Assembly (NCBI GenBank): GCA_963579025.1 | Contig: CAUZFZ010000283.1 | Location: forward strand, 1 to 7,420 | Direction of reading: 5' to 3' | DNA: 7,420 nt | From: CAUZFZ01 sp963579025 | GTDB taxonomy: Bacteria; Planctomycetota; Planctomycetia; Planctomycetales; Planctomycetaceae | Shown: piece after piece, positions 1 to 5,714 of the stretch | Layout: each line of letters begins with the position of its first letter | Position numbering within the stretch: position 1 is the first letter of the stretch | The notes under the pieces: model-generated | What the model was told of the DNA's origin: nothing | What the model saw: the letters and a program-made list of their open reading frames with translations, nothing else | Database searches by the model: none | Made by a program: the position numbers and the translations under genes

Positions 1-4
1 GTCG

Positions 5-59
5 GGGGTTCTCGCGTCTTTGCACTACCGATTGCGTAGTGCAGAAACGCGAGAACCCC
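5..59. repeat. Long imperfect hairpin (24-bp arms, 7-nt loop)
   Basis: The left arm at 5-28 pairs with the right arm at 36-59 around the loop cgattgc (29-35). The outer 13 bp (ggggttctcgcgt with acgcgagaacccc) are perfect. They are followed by one C-A mismatch (18/46), one T-A pair, one G-T wobble (20/44) and then 8 perfect pairs (tgcactac with gtagtgca). No T-run follows on either strand, so it is not a textbook intrinsic terminator. It could be a REP-like or MITE-like repeat, a terminator or transcript-end structure for a gene left of the window, or part of a structured RNA. The pairing is seen directly; the function is unknown. Confidence 0.75.
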
Positions 60-76
60 TGAGATAAACTCAGGGG
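56..76. repeat. Second hairpin sharing bases with the first
   Basis: The sequence cccctgag (56-63) pairs perfectly with ctcagggg (69-76) around the 5-nt loop ataaa. The cccc at 56-59 is also the end of the right arm of the hairpin at 5-59, so in one transcript the outer pairs of the two structures compete. The T-run expected of an intrinsic terminator is absent. It may belong to the same repeat unit as the 5-59 hairpin. Confidence 0.6.
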
Positions 77-114
77 CGGTAAATTCTCATCTGCCGCACG
101 CCTTAAGGGATCCG

Positions 115-175
115 AGTAGTGACATTTAACGTCCAGTGGTCACTACTTCTTAACAGCCGTCACTACTTCTTAACA
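115..175. repeat. 17-bp tandem direct repeat plus inverted partial copy at the sulfatase 3' end
   Basis: The 17-mer gtcactacttcttaaca occurs at 139-155 and again at 159-175, a period of 20 bp. The second copy contains the last codons and stop of the sulfatase gene (read on the minus strand as GTT AAG AAG TAG); the first repeats the same codons and stop just downstream. In addition, agtagtgac (115-123) is the exact reverse complement of gtcactact (139-147), giving a 9-bp stem with a 15-nt loop immediately 3' of the sulfatase gene. The hairpin lacks a T-run. A local tandem duplication is the simplest origin; a role in mRNA 3' end formation is only a possibility. Confidence 0.65.
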
Positions 176-1554
176 AATAGCGGAAACGTGTCGGACTCTT
201 CGTGTGCGTCGCGCATGATCTCGACCAACTTACGAGCAATCTCCGGGTGCGCTTTCGCTACGTCGTTCGTTTCGCCCAGATCAGTCGGTAGATGATAGAC
301 CTCGACCGGGCCGTCGGGCTTTTTACGGACATTCAGCCTCACCCCTTTCCACTCGCCCATTCGCACGGCCTGCTTTGCACCCTGTGAATGGAATTCCCAA
401 TACAGGTACTCGTGCTGTTTCTGTCCCCGTACGTTGCCTTCAAGAGTCGATCGGAACGAAATCCCGTCGATGCCTTCCGGGACCGGAGCACCAGCGAAGT
501 CGCACAACGTCGGCAGCATGTCCCAGTGCGCAGAGATGTGATCGGTCGTCGTGCCGGCTTTGATCTTCCCCGGCCAGCGGGCCAGTAGTGGTACTCGGAT
601 TCCGCCTTCGTACAGGTCTCGCTTGAATCCCTTCAGTGGGCCATTGCTGTCGAAGAACCGGGGCTTGTGCCCACCCTCCAGATGCGGGCCATTGTCCGAA
701 CTCAGCATGACAATGGTGTTGCCATCGATCTTCAGCTCTTTCAGCAGGTCCAGCACCTGCCCGACATGACGATCCAGCCGAGTCATCATCCCAGCGAAGG
801 CAGCAACCGGATTGCGGACTTCCGGGCCTTTGTAGCGACCGATCGTGTCTTCGAACTGCGGGAACTTCTTACGGAATGGAGCGGCGTCTTCTTCCGGAAC
901 GTGCATGGCTGCGTGGGGAACGGTAACCGGCATGAAACAGAAGAATGGACCCTGGGCATTCTTTCGAATGAACCCCAGGGCCGCGTCGCTGATCAGATCT
1001 TCCGAGTACGTCTTTCCGTCCAGTTCGACTTTCTCACGGTTGCGCCACAGGTGCGAGGGATAGTACGTGTGTGCCTGCCGCTGGCAGTTGTAGCCAAAGA
1101 ACTCACTGAAGTGATCGGCCGGATCGCTGGTGGATCCAGGAGCTCCCAGTCCCCACTTACCAAACATGCCGGTCGTGTATCCGGCATTGCTCAGAATGCG
1201 CGGCAGAGTGACGACGTCGGCAGGCAGCGGCGCCTGGCCTTCCGGCTGCACTTCACGGTTGCCGCGCACCAGAGCATGCCCGGTATGCAGACCAGTCATC
1301 AGGCAGCAGCGTGTGGGAGCACACACCGTGCTGCCGGAATAGTGATCTGTGAACTTGAGCCCTTCGGCTGCCAGTCGGTCGATATTTGGTGTCGGAAACA
1401 GCTTCTGGCCGTAACAGCTCAAATCGCCGTAGCCGGCATCGTCCATCAGGATATAGATCAGGTTCGGTCGGTCAGCCGCTCGGACCTGCGACGTATCAGC
1501 CAGACTCGCGCAGGCGACGATCAGGGTCAGGACCAGAAAAGACAGACGATTCAT
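163..1554 (-). CDS. Type I sulfatase (arylsulfatase A-like), exported
   Basis: This 463-residue protein is a formylglycine-dependent sulfatase that would hydrolyse sulfate esters, probably on a sulfated polysaccharide or glycan; the substrate cannot be told from sequence. The core signature is C78-A-P-T-R82, where C78 would be converted to formylglycine. Other expected elements are the metal-binding D38-D39 after the first strand (NLIYILMDDAGYGD), G132-K133-W134, H213 in VPHAAMH, and D287-N288 in SSDNGPH. A typical C-terminal subdomain (GGIRVPLLARWPG, then HWDMLPTLCDFAG) follows, and the length is normal for the family. The N-terminus (MNR, then a hydrophobic stretch at 4-14) is an export signal: I12-V13-A14-C15 fits a lipobox, while cleavage after VRA26 would give a soluble periplasmic protein. 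The ATG is supported by AGAGGA five bases upstream. A 217-bp gap to the upstream phosphatase gene, containing a REPIN-like repeat, suggests it has its own promoter, though no clear -35/-10 was seen. Its activation needs a formylglycine-generating enzyme encoded elsewhere. Confidence 0.95.
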   Translation of the reverse strand: MNRLSFLVLTLIVACASLADTSQVRAADRPNLIYILMDDAGYGDLSCYGQKLFPTPNIDRLAAEGLKFTDHYSGSTVCAPTRCCLMTGLHTGHALVRGNREVQPEGQAPLPADVVTLPRILSNAGYTTGMFGKWGLGAPGSTSDPADHFSEFFGYNCQRQAHTYYPSHLWRNREKVELDGKTYSEDLISDAALGFIRKNAQGPFFCFMPVTVPHAAMHVPEEDAAPFRKKFPQFEDTIGRYKGPEVRNPVAAFAGMMTRLDRHVGQVLDLLKELKIDGNTIVMLSSDNGPHLEGGHKPRFFDSNGPLKGFKRDLYEGGIRVPLLARWPGKIKAGTTTDHISAHWDMLPTLCDFAGAPVPEGIDGISFRSTLEGNVRGQKQHEYLYWEFHSQGAKQAVRMGEWKGVRLNVRKKPDGPVEVYHLPTDLGETNDVAKAHPEIARKLVEIMRDAHEESDTFPLFVKK

Positions 1555-1559
1555 CGAGT

Positions 1560-1565
1560 TCCTCT
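1560..1565 (-). promoter_or_regulatory. Shine-Dalgarno of the sulfatase gene
   Basis: Read on the minus strand the bases are AGAGGA, followed by the five-base spacer actcg and the ATG at 1554. This is good spacing and supports the chosen start, which also places a complete export signal at the N-terminus. Confidence 0.7.
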
Positions 1566-1702
1566 ACGTTGTCGTGGACGGGCCAGTCTTCTCAGGCGAT
1601 GTTAGCGGGCGGGCGATCGTCAGACCACGATTCTGACTCAGTGCCCAGTCATGGTTTGCTTACGGTGTTGCTCACGGTCGAACACAACAAAACTGTGAAG
1701 CG

Positions 1703-1763
1703 GTAGGCGGATTTCTCCGAAATCCGCACGCGGCAGGTCCCGATTTCGGAGAAATCGGGCTAC
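1703..1763. repeat. REPIN/BIME-like inverted pair of GTAG-headed palindromes
   Basis: Two similar palindromes lie head-out around a short spacer. On the plus strand GTAG (1703-1706) is followed by the hairpin gcggatttc-tcc-gaaatccgc (1707-1727, 9-bp stem, 3-nt loop). On the minus strand GTAG (1763-1760) is followed by cccgatttc-tcc-gaaatcggg (1759-1739, also 9-bp stem and 3-nt loop). Both units therefore read GTAG, palindrome arm, TCC loop, palindrome arm, and differ mainly by C/G exchanges in the stem that keep pairing. A 5' GTAG or GGAG head before an imperfect palindrome, in inverted pairs, is the known architecture of REP sequences mobilised by REP-associated tyrosine transposases (RAYTs). 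No such transposase is in the window. It starts 8 bp beyond the phosphatase stop codon and may stabilise or end that transcript. Confidence 0.8.
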
Positions 1764-1771
1764 GGCTCAAA

Positions 1772-2551
1772 CTACGAGCCCGTAAGCAATTCCGCGAGTT
1801 CGTCGTGGATCGCTTTACCGTTGGATGCGAGCAGGTCGGGCTGTTCGACGTCAAAGGCATCGCGATTCATCTTCGTGACGCGCCCGCCGGCTTCCTCGAC
1901 GATGACGACACCGGCCGCCTGGTCCCATGGTTTCAGTGTTCCGGACCAGTATGCATCGACGCGTCCACACGCGACATAGCACAGATTCAGTGCTGCCGAA
2001 CCCGTGCGCTGAACGCTGCGTGATTGCGGCAGCACTCGCAGGAACTGAGCGACCTGCGGCTCGCCACCAGTTGCACCGACCGGCAGACTTGCGACGCACA
2101 TCGAGTCATACAGCAAGTCGGCGTCGGACGATTCGATTTTCTCACCATTCATGAATGCACCCTGCCCACGAATCGCCGTGAACATCTCGTCGCGATTCGG
2201 ATCAAAGATGACGCCGATCTTCAGCTCGCCACGCTCTTCCAGACCGATCGACACGCCGTAATACGGGAACCGATGCACGTAGTTCGTCGTGCCGTCGAGC
2301 GGATCAATGATCCAGCGGAAGTCGGACGAGGCGTTCTCGACCGCCAGGTCTTCTTCGCCCAGAAAGCTGTGATCCGGATACCGATCATGAATGATGCGGA
2401 AGATCGCATCCTGGGCATTCACGTCTGCTTCCGTCACAAGATTCTTGCGACTCTTTTCGCTGACGGTGAATTTCTGTGACCACTCCTGCAGTACTTCGCC
2501 AGCGGTCCGTGCGGCCTTGACGGCGGTTGCCTGGAATTCGGCTTCCGACAT
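1772..2551 (-). CDS. Inositol-monophosphatase family phosphatase
   Basis: With the preferred start the protein has 259 residues, normal for the family. These are Mg2+-dependent, Li+-sensitive cytoplasmic phosphatases acting on myo-inositol phosphates or related small sugar and nucleotide phosphates. The metal-binding motifs are all present: GEED at 65-68, DPLDGTTN at 83-90 preceded by WII, and the C-terminal WDQAAG at 209-214. The closest everyday label is SuhB/IMPase, but members of the family also serve as histidinol-phosphatase or fructose-1,6-bisphosphatase, so substrate and gene symbol are left open. An in-frame ATG 24 bp further upstream (2575) would add MFPSRRKP; it is rejected because the ATG at 2551 has a GGAGGA five bases upstream and that SD would otherwise lie inside the coding region. 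The gene is divergent from the DUF58 gene and followed by a REPIN-like repeat and the sulfatase gene on the same strand. No missing residues or frameshift were seen. Confidence 0.93.
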   Translation of the reverse strand: MSEAEFQATAVKAARTAGEVLQEWSQKFTVSEKSRKNLVTEADVNAQDAIFRIIHDRYPDHSFLGEEDLAVENASSDFRWIIDPLDGTTNYVHRFPYYGVSIGLEERGELKIGVIFDPNRDEMFTAIRGQGAFMNGEKIESSDADLLYDSMCVASLPVGATGGEPQVAQFLRVLPQSRSVQRTGSAALNLCYVACGRVDAYWSGTLKPWDQAAGVVIVEEAGGRVTKMNRDAFDVEQPDLLASNGKAIHDELAELLTGS

Positions 2552-2556
2552 TGGTT

Positions 2557-2562
2557 TCCTCC
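2557..2562 (-). promoter_or_regulatory. Strong Shine-Dalgarno that sets the phosphatase start
   Basis: Read on the minus strand the bases are GGAGGA, then aacca, then the ATG at 2551. This is the strongest ribosome-binding site noticed in the window, and it selects the second in-frame ATG over the one at 2575. Confidence 0.8.
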
Positions 2563-2728
2563 GTGATGGGAACAAGCGGTGGCATTGGACCAGTCGAGTG
2601 ACTGCGCTTCAAGCAGCCTGCCAGACTGCAATGTTCATTGGAACGTTGCGAGGCGCGCAGTCAGACAAGTCGTGCATCCGAGTTACTGAAGCTAACATGA
2701 ACTCGTCAACCGCGTCCCAGGCGAACTC
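2563..2728. promoter_or_regulatory. Divergent intergenic region (phosphatase / DUF58)
   Basis: This stretch separates two divergently transcribed genes, so it should hold promoters for both the minus-strand phosphatase gene and the plus-strand DUF58-BatA-MATE series. I found no convincing -35/-10 pair or operator. The only symmetry noticed is a trivial 5-bp stem (cagtc/gactg, 2591-2604). No small gene with a good ribosome-binding site is evident. The call rests on gene arrangement, not on recognised promoter motifs. Confidence 0.4.
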
Positions 2729-3583
2729 ATGCGAAACGATCCCGAAGTGCAGCAGGCGGTGAGTATTTACCAGCTCGGGCTACCGCGCATGCCAGTCTCG
2801 GGACGCTCGGGAGAGTTGCTCGGACGTGGCACGGGTACGTCGCTGGAGTTTCAGGAATATCGCGAATACATGCCTGGGGACGACATCCGGCATCTCGACT
2901 GGGCCGCTTACGCCCGATCCGATTCGCTGATGGTCAGGCTGTATCGCGAGGAGATCAGCCCGCGCATGGAAATCCTGCTGGACGTTTCGCGATCGATGAC
3001 GACTTCGACTGCGAAAACTCAACTGGCACGGCAACTCGCAGCAGTATTTGCTCTGATGTCAGGAGCAACCGGCAGCCGCCCGCAAATCTGGATGCTCGGC
3101 GAGGAGCGGCCGGCGCAGTCGATTCCACTGGAGATGCTGGAGCAGCTTGAGGCCGTGAAGTTTGCCGCCAACGGATCGATGGACGCGCTGCTGGCCGATC
3201 ACGGAGTTCCGCTGCAGCGACAATCCGTCCGCGTCGTGATCAGCGACTTTCTGTTCCCCCACGAGCCTGGTCCGCTGATCCGGCGGCTGGCGAGTGAAGC
3301 CAGTGTTCTGTGGGTCATCCAGCTTCTGACCGGCTGGGAAACCGACCCGGAACAGTCCGGCGGCACTCGGCTGATCGACATCGAAACGAGTCACGAGACT
3401 GACCTGTTCCTCAACCGACAGGTCATTGCGGATTACCTTGAGCGGCTGCATGGTCTGCAGGAAGAACTGTCACTGCATTGCCGGCGTCATCATGCGACGT
3501 TTGTCCCGGTTGTCGCAGAACATGGACTGAAGGCAATCTGCCGAGAGGACCTGTGTCGGGCAGAGATACTCAGGGCATCGTGA
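2729..3583 (+). CDS. DUF58 domain protein (VWA-like, MoxR-associated)
   Basis: The 284-residue soluble protein carries the DUF58 signature at 41-63: FQEYREYMPGDD, then IRHLDW and AAYAR. A VWA-like fold follows, with a metal-ion-dependent adhesion site at D85-V-S-R-S89 and a second acidic position at D173 in VVISDFL. DUF58 proteins are usually encoded beside a MoxR AAA+ ATPase and BatA/VWA membrane proteins, and the set is thought to act in protein-complex assembly or metal insertion at the membrane; the exact role is not established. No MoxR gene lies upstream here: the neighbour is the divergent phosphatase. There is no signal peptide, so it is cytoplasmic and would dock with the downstream BatA-like protein. 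The ATG start is the first in frame but has only a weak ribosome-binding site (caggcg), so a nearby start such as the in-frame ATG coding M21 cannot be excluded. A palindromic element begins 14 bp after its stop. Confidence 0.92.
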   Translation: MRNDPEVQQAVSIYQLGLPRMPVSGRSGELLGRGTGTSLEFQEYREYMPGDDIRHLDWAAYARSDSLMVRLYREEISPRMEILLDVSRSMTTSTAKTQLARQLAAVFALMSGATGSRPQIWMLGEERPAQSIPLEMLEQLEAVKFAANGSMDALLADHGVPLQRQSVRVVISDFLFPHEPGPLIRRLASEASVLWVIQLLTGWETDPEQSGGTRLIDIETSHETDLFLNRQVIADYLERLHGLQEELSLHCRRHHATFVPVVAEHGLKAICREDLCRAEILRAS

Positions 3584-3596
3584 ACAGTGCCATTTC

Positions 3597-3785
3597 TGGA
3601 GTGCGACGATGCATCGTCGCTTTCACATTCTCATATTTTCCTCTGTTGGCGGTGCAGACGCGTGCGTCTCGGTGTTTTCTCTCTCTCCTGCGAGGGAGAA
3701 TTGGCGGGCACGCAATTGAAGTCCCTCGGAAAGCGGCTACGCCGAAATGGAAAATGGGAGTGCGGTGATGCATCACCGCACTCCA
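3597..3785. mobile_element. MITE-like element with terminal inverted repeats, non-coding
   Basis: The element is bounded by tggagtgcgacgatgcatc (3597-3615) and the reverse complement of tggagtgcggtgatgcatc (3767-3785), 17 of 19 identical. The match continues inward, with 28 of 36 positions the same (3597-3632 against 3785-3750). Each end is itself a palindrome: gcgacgatgcatcgtcgc at 3603-3620 is perfect over 18 bp, and 3757-3784 is perfect over 28 bp (half-site ggagtgcggtgatg). The core differences AC/GT versus GT/AC are compensatory, so both ends keep the full stem. The 189-bp interior shows no credible coding sequence. No clear target-site duplication was seen. It lies in the gap between the DUF58 and BatA-like genes and would fold into strong hairpins in a shared transcript. 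A non-autonomous transposable element is the leading reading; a family of structured intergenic repeats is the alternative. Confidence 0.65.
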
Positions 3786-3826
3786 AAGTGGCGCTTTCGA
3801 ATTAAAGAGTCACCGGAAAATCACGT

Positions 3827-5659
3827 ATGGAATTTGCGAACCCCTGGGGCCTGTTTGGTCTGCTGTCGCTGCCGACGATTGTGACCATTCACATGTTCCA
3901 TCGCCGCTTTCCCCCGATGCATGTTGCCGGATTGCATCTGTGGGGAGCGGAAGTTCGCGTTCCCACCGCCGGGCGCAAACGCGAACGTCCTCCGCTTTCG
4001 AAGTCGCTCATCTTCGAGTTACTGGCTGCATTGATCGCCACGCTGGTACTTGCTCAGCCAAGGTACGGGGATCTCGGAAATGTGACGCACCTGATCGCCG
4101 TGCTGGATGGCTCCGCATCCATGAGTGCGGTCACCGTTGATGGCGAATCCGTGCGTGACCGCGCCGTCCAGGAAGTCCGGAGACGCATGCTGGCAGCATC
4201 GCGTGGCAGTCGAGTGACGGTCATCCTGACGGGACCACGTCCGGTCATGCTGGCCGGTCCGGCGGTCGAGTGGGAACAGGCGGAAGCGGTACTGGCAACC
4301 TGGAAGCCCGCTCTGCCGGGACACGATCCAGTCACTGCACTCGACATGGCCACTCAGCTTGCCGCCAACGGTGGTGAGGTTGTCTTTCTGACGGATGATC
4401 TGCTCGACGAAGATGCGGCGTTCGTGAACGAGATCGAGACCATCGCGGTCGGGCAATCACTCGGTAACGTGGCGATGACCGCAGCTCGCTGGACAGTCGA
4501 CTCGACAACGCTGGAAGGCAGCGTGTTCCTGCGTGTGGCAAACCTCGGGGCACGGGCTGTCACCGCAACTGTGTCTGGCAGCGCTGAAGGCGAACCCGTT
4601 TTTCGTTCGGAGATCAAACTGGCGGCGGGCGAAGAAAAGCCTCTGCAGGCCGACGTTGCAGGGGGACTTGGGCGACTGCGGGTGGACGTCACTTCTACCG
4701 ACGACGCACTGGCGATCGACAGCCACATTGATCTGATCGAGCCGCACGTCCGCACGGTCCACATTGCGACTGCTCTCCCGACAGACTTTGCCGGAACGGA
4801 AGCATTGCAGCGAGTTCTATTGGTTCTGCCCGATGTCGACCTGGGAGCTTCGATCGACAAGGCTGACCTGCAGATCGGCCGTGCGACAGACCTGCCGGAA
4901 TCACGCCGCGATCTCTGGTGGCTGGGGATTGGTCCGGTCGACACCTCGGATGAAGCACGTCAGGCTGCCAAAGACCTGCTTGGTCCCTACCTGATCGAAA
5001 AACGGCATCCGTTGATGGAAGGCATCTCACTTGGCGGAGTCGTCTGGGGCGGCGTCCAGGAAACCAATCTTGACGCGACACCGCTGATTACTGCCGGTAG
5101 CCGCATGCTACTCTCACGTCTGAGCGGAACACTCACGACAGCACTGATGCTCAACGTTGATCTGGGCCGCACTAACCTCACCGAGAGCCCGGATTGGCCG
5201 ATCTTCCTCAGCAACGTGGTCGAACAGCGACGGGATGCGCTCCCGGGCCTGCGACGCTGGAATTACCGGTTGAACGAGGACGTCGAATTCCGGTTGTTTG
5301 AAGGTGCGGCCGAGTCGGATGAACTGGCACAGCAAAAGCTCACGCTCGTCTCAGGTGAACGTGTTCGCCAACTCGCACGGACGCCAGTCGTTGAGGTTCC
5401 GCCACTCGACGAGACGGGCATTTATTCCGTTCGCAGCGGGGGAGATGTTTTCGGCGAATTCGCCGTGAACTTCTTTGACGCCGCCGAGTCTGACCTGACG
5501 AAGCTCCGCTCGGGACAGCGTGAACCGCCCGCCGAGTCCGAACTGCCTGAATACACAATCGACAACCCGTTCACCTGGCTGATCATGGCCGGCATCTTCG
5601 CCACAATCCTGCTCGCGTTTGCTGACTGGCACGTGATCGCCCAGAGGCGCGTGTCCTGA
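3827..5659 (+). CDS. BatA-like membrane protein with VWA domain
   Basis: The 610-residue protein begins with the aerotolerance-regulator N-terminal (BatA-type) module: a membrane segment at about 8-24 (LFGLLSLPTIVTIHMF), a short loop (RRFPPMHVAGLHLWG) and a second membrane segment at about 61-77. A VWA domain follows at about 87-210, with the metal site D94-G-S-A-S98, a threonine at T170 (DPVT) and D190-D191 in VVFLTDD. A long region at 215-575 is probably extracytoplasmic and beta-rich. A C-terminal membrane segment at about 583-601 is followed by a short basic tail. It would sit in the cytoplasmic membrane as partner of the DUF58 protein and of a MoxR ATPase encoded elsewhere. The ATG has only a modest ribosome-binding site (ggaaaa, about 9 bases upstream). 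The 243-bp gap from the DUF58 gene is occupied mainly by the inverted-repeat element, so co-transcription is possible but not certain. Length and layout fit planctomycete BatA-domain proteins. Confidence 0.9.
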   Translation: MEFANPWGLFGLLSLPTIVTIHMFHRRFPPMHVAGLHLWGAEVRVPTAGRKRERPPLSKSLIFELLAALIATLVLAQPRYGDLGNVTHLIAVLDGSASMSAVTVDGESVRDRAVQEVRRRMLAASRGSRVTVILTGPRPVMLAGPAVEWEQAEAVLATWKPALPGHDPVTALDMATQLAANGGEVVFLTDDLLDEDAAFVNEIETIAVGQSLGNVAMTAARWTVDSTTLEGSVFLRVANLGARAVTATVSGSAEGEPVFRSEIKLAAGEEKPLQADVAGGLGRLRVDVTSTDDALAIDSHIDLIEPHVRTVHIATALPTDFAGTEALQRVLLVLPDVDLGASIDKADLQIGRATDLPESRRDLWWLGIGPVDTSDEARQAAKDLLGPYLIEKRHPLMEGISLGGVVWGGVQETNLDATPLITAGSRMLLSRLSGTLTTALMLNVDLGRTNLTESPDWPIFLSNVVEQRRDALPGLRRWNYRLNEDVEFRLFEGAAESDELAQQKLTLVSGERVRQLARTPVVEVPPLDETGIYSVRSGGDVFGEFAVNFFDAAESDLTKLRSGQREPPAESELPEYTIDNPFTWLIMAGIFATILLAFADWHVIAQRRVS

Positions 5660-5714
5660 CCATCGAATCCATCTGGACTGCATGAGGTAGTGCGTTGCCG
5701 AAGAGTGCTCAAAG

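Noticed and set aside
1..162. A CRISPR array or tRNA-like structure, suggested by the repeated stems at the left edge.
   Set aside because: There are no regularly spaced identical repeats with unique spacers, and the stems do not form a cloverleaf.
667..1605. A long plus-strand open frame (about 312 codons) opposite the sulfatase gene.
   Set aside because: It lies almost wholly antisense to the sulfatase, whose catalytic motifs are intact. The translation has no recognisable domain and no supporting ribosome-binding site; long antisense frames are common in GC-rich genes.
1619..1637. A small hairpin (gtcaga/tctgac, 7-nt loop) in the sulfatase upstream region.
   Set aside because: A 6-bp stem is expected by chance in a stretch of this size, and no operator or riboswitch features accompany it.
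2024..2479. A plus-strand open frame (about 151 codons) opposite the phosphatase.
   Set aside because: It is antisense to an intact IMPase-family gene carrying all metal-binding motifs, and has no domain or ribosome-binding site of its own.
3587..3805. Short open frames within the DUF58-BatA gap.
   Set aside because: They run through the palindromic terminal repeats of the non-coding element, and their translations follow the repeat sequence rather than a protein pattern.
4354..4944. A minus-strand open frame (about 196 codons) inside the BatA-like gene.
   Set aside because: The translation is rich in Arg, Ser and Pro, typical of an antisense shadow, and the plus-strand frame has clear VWA and membrane features.
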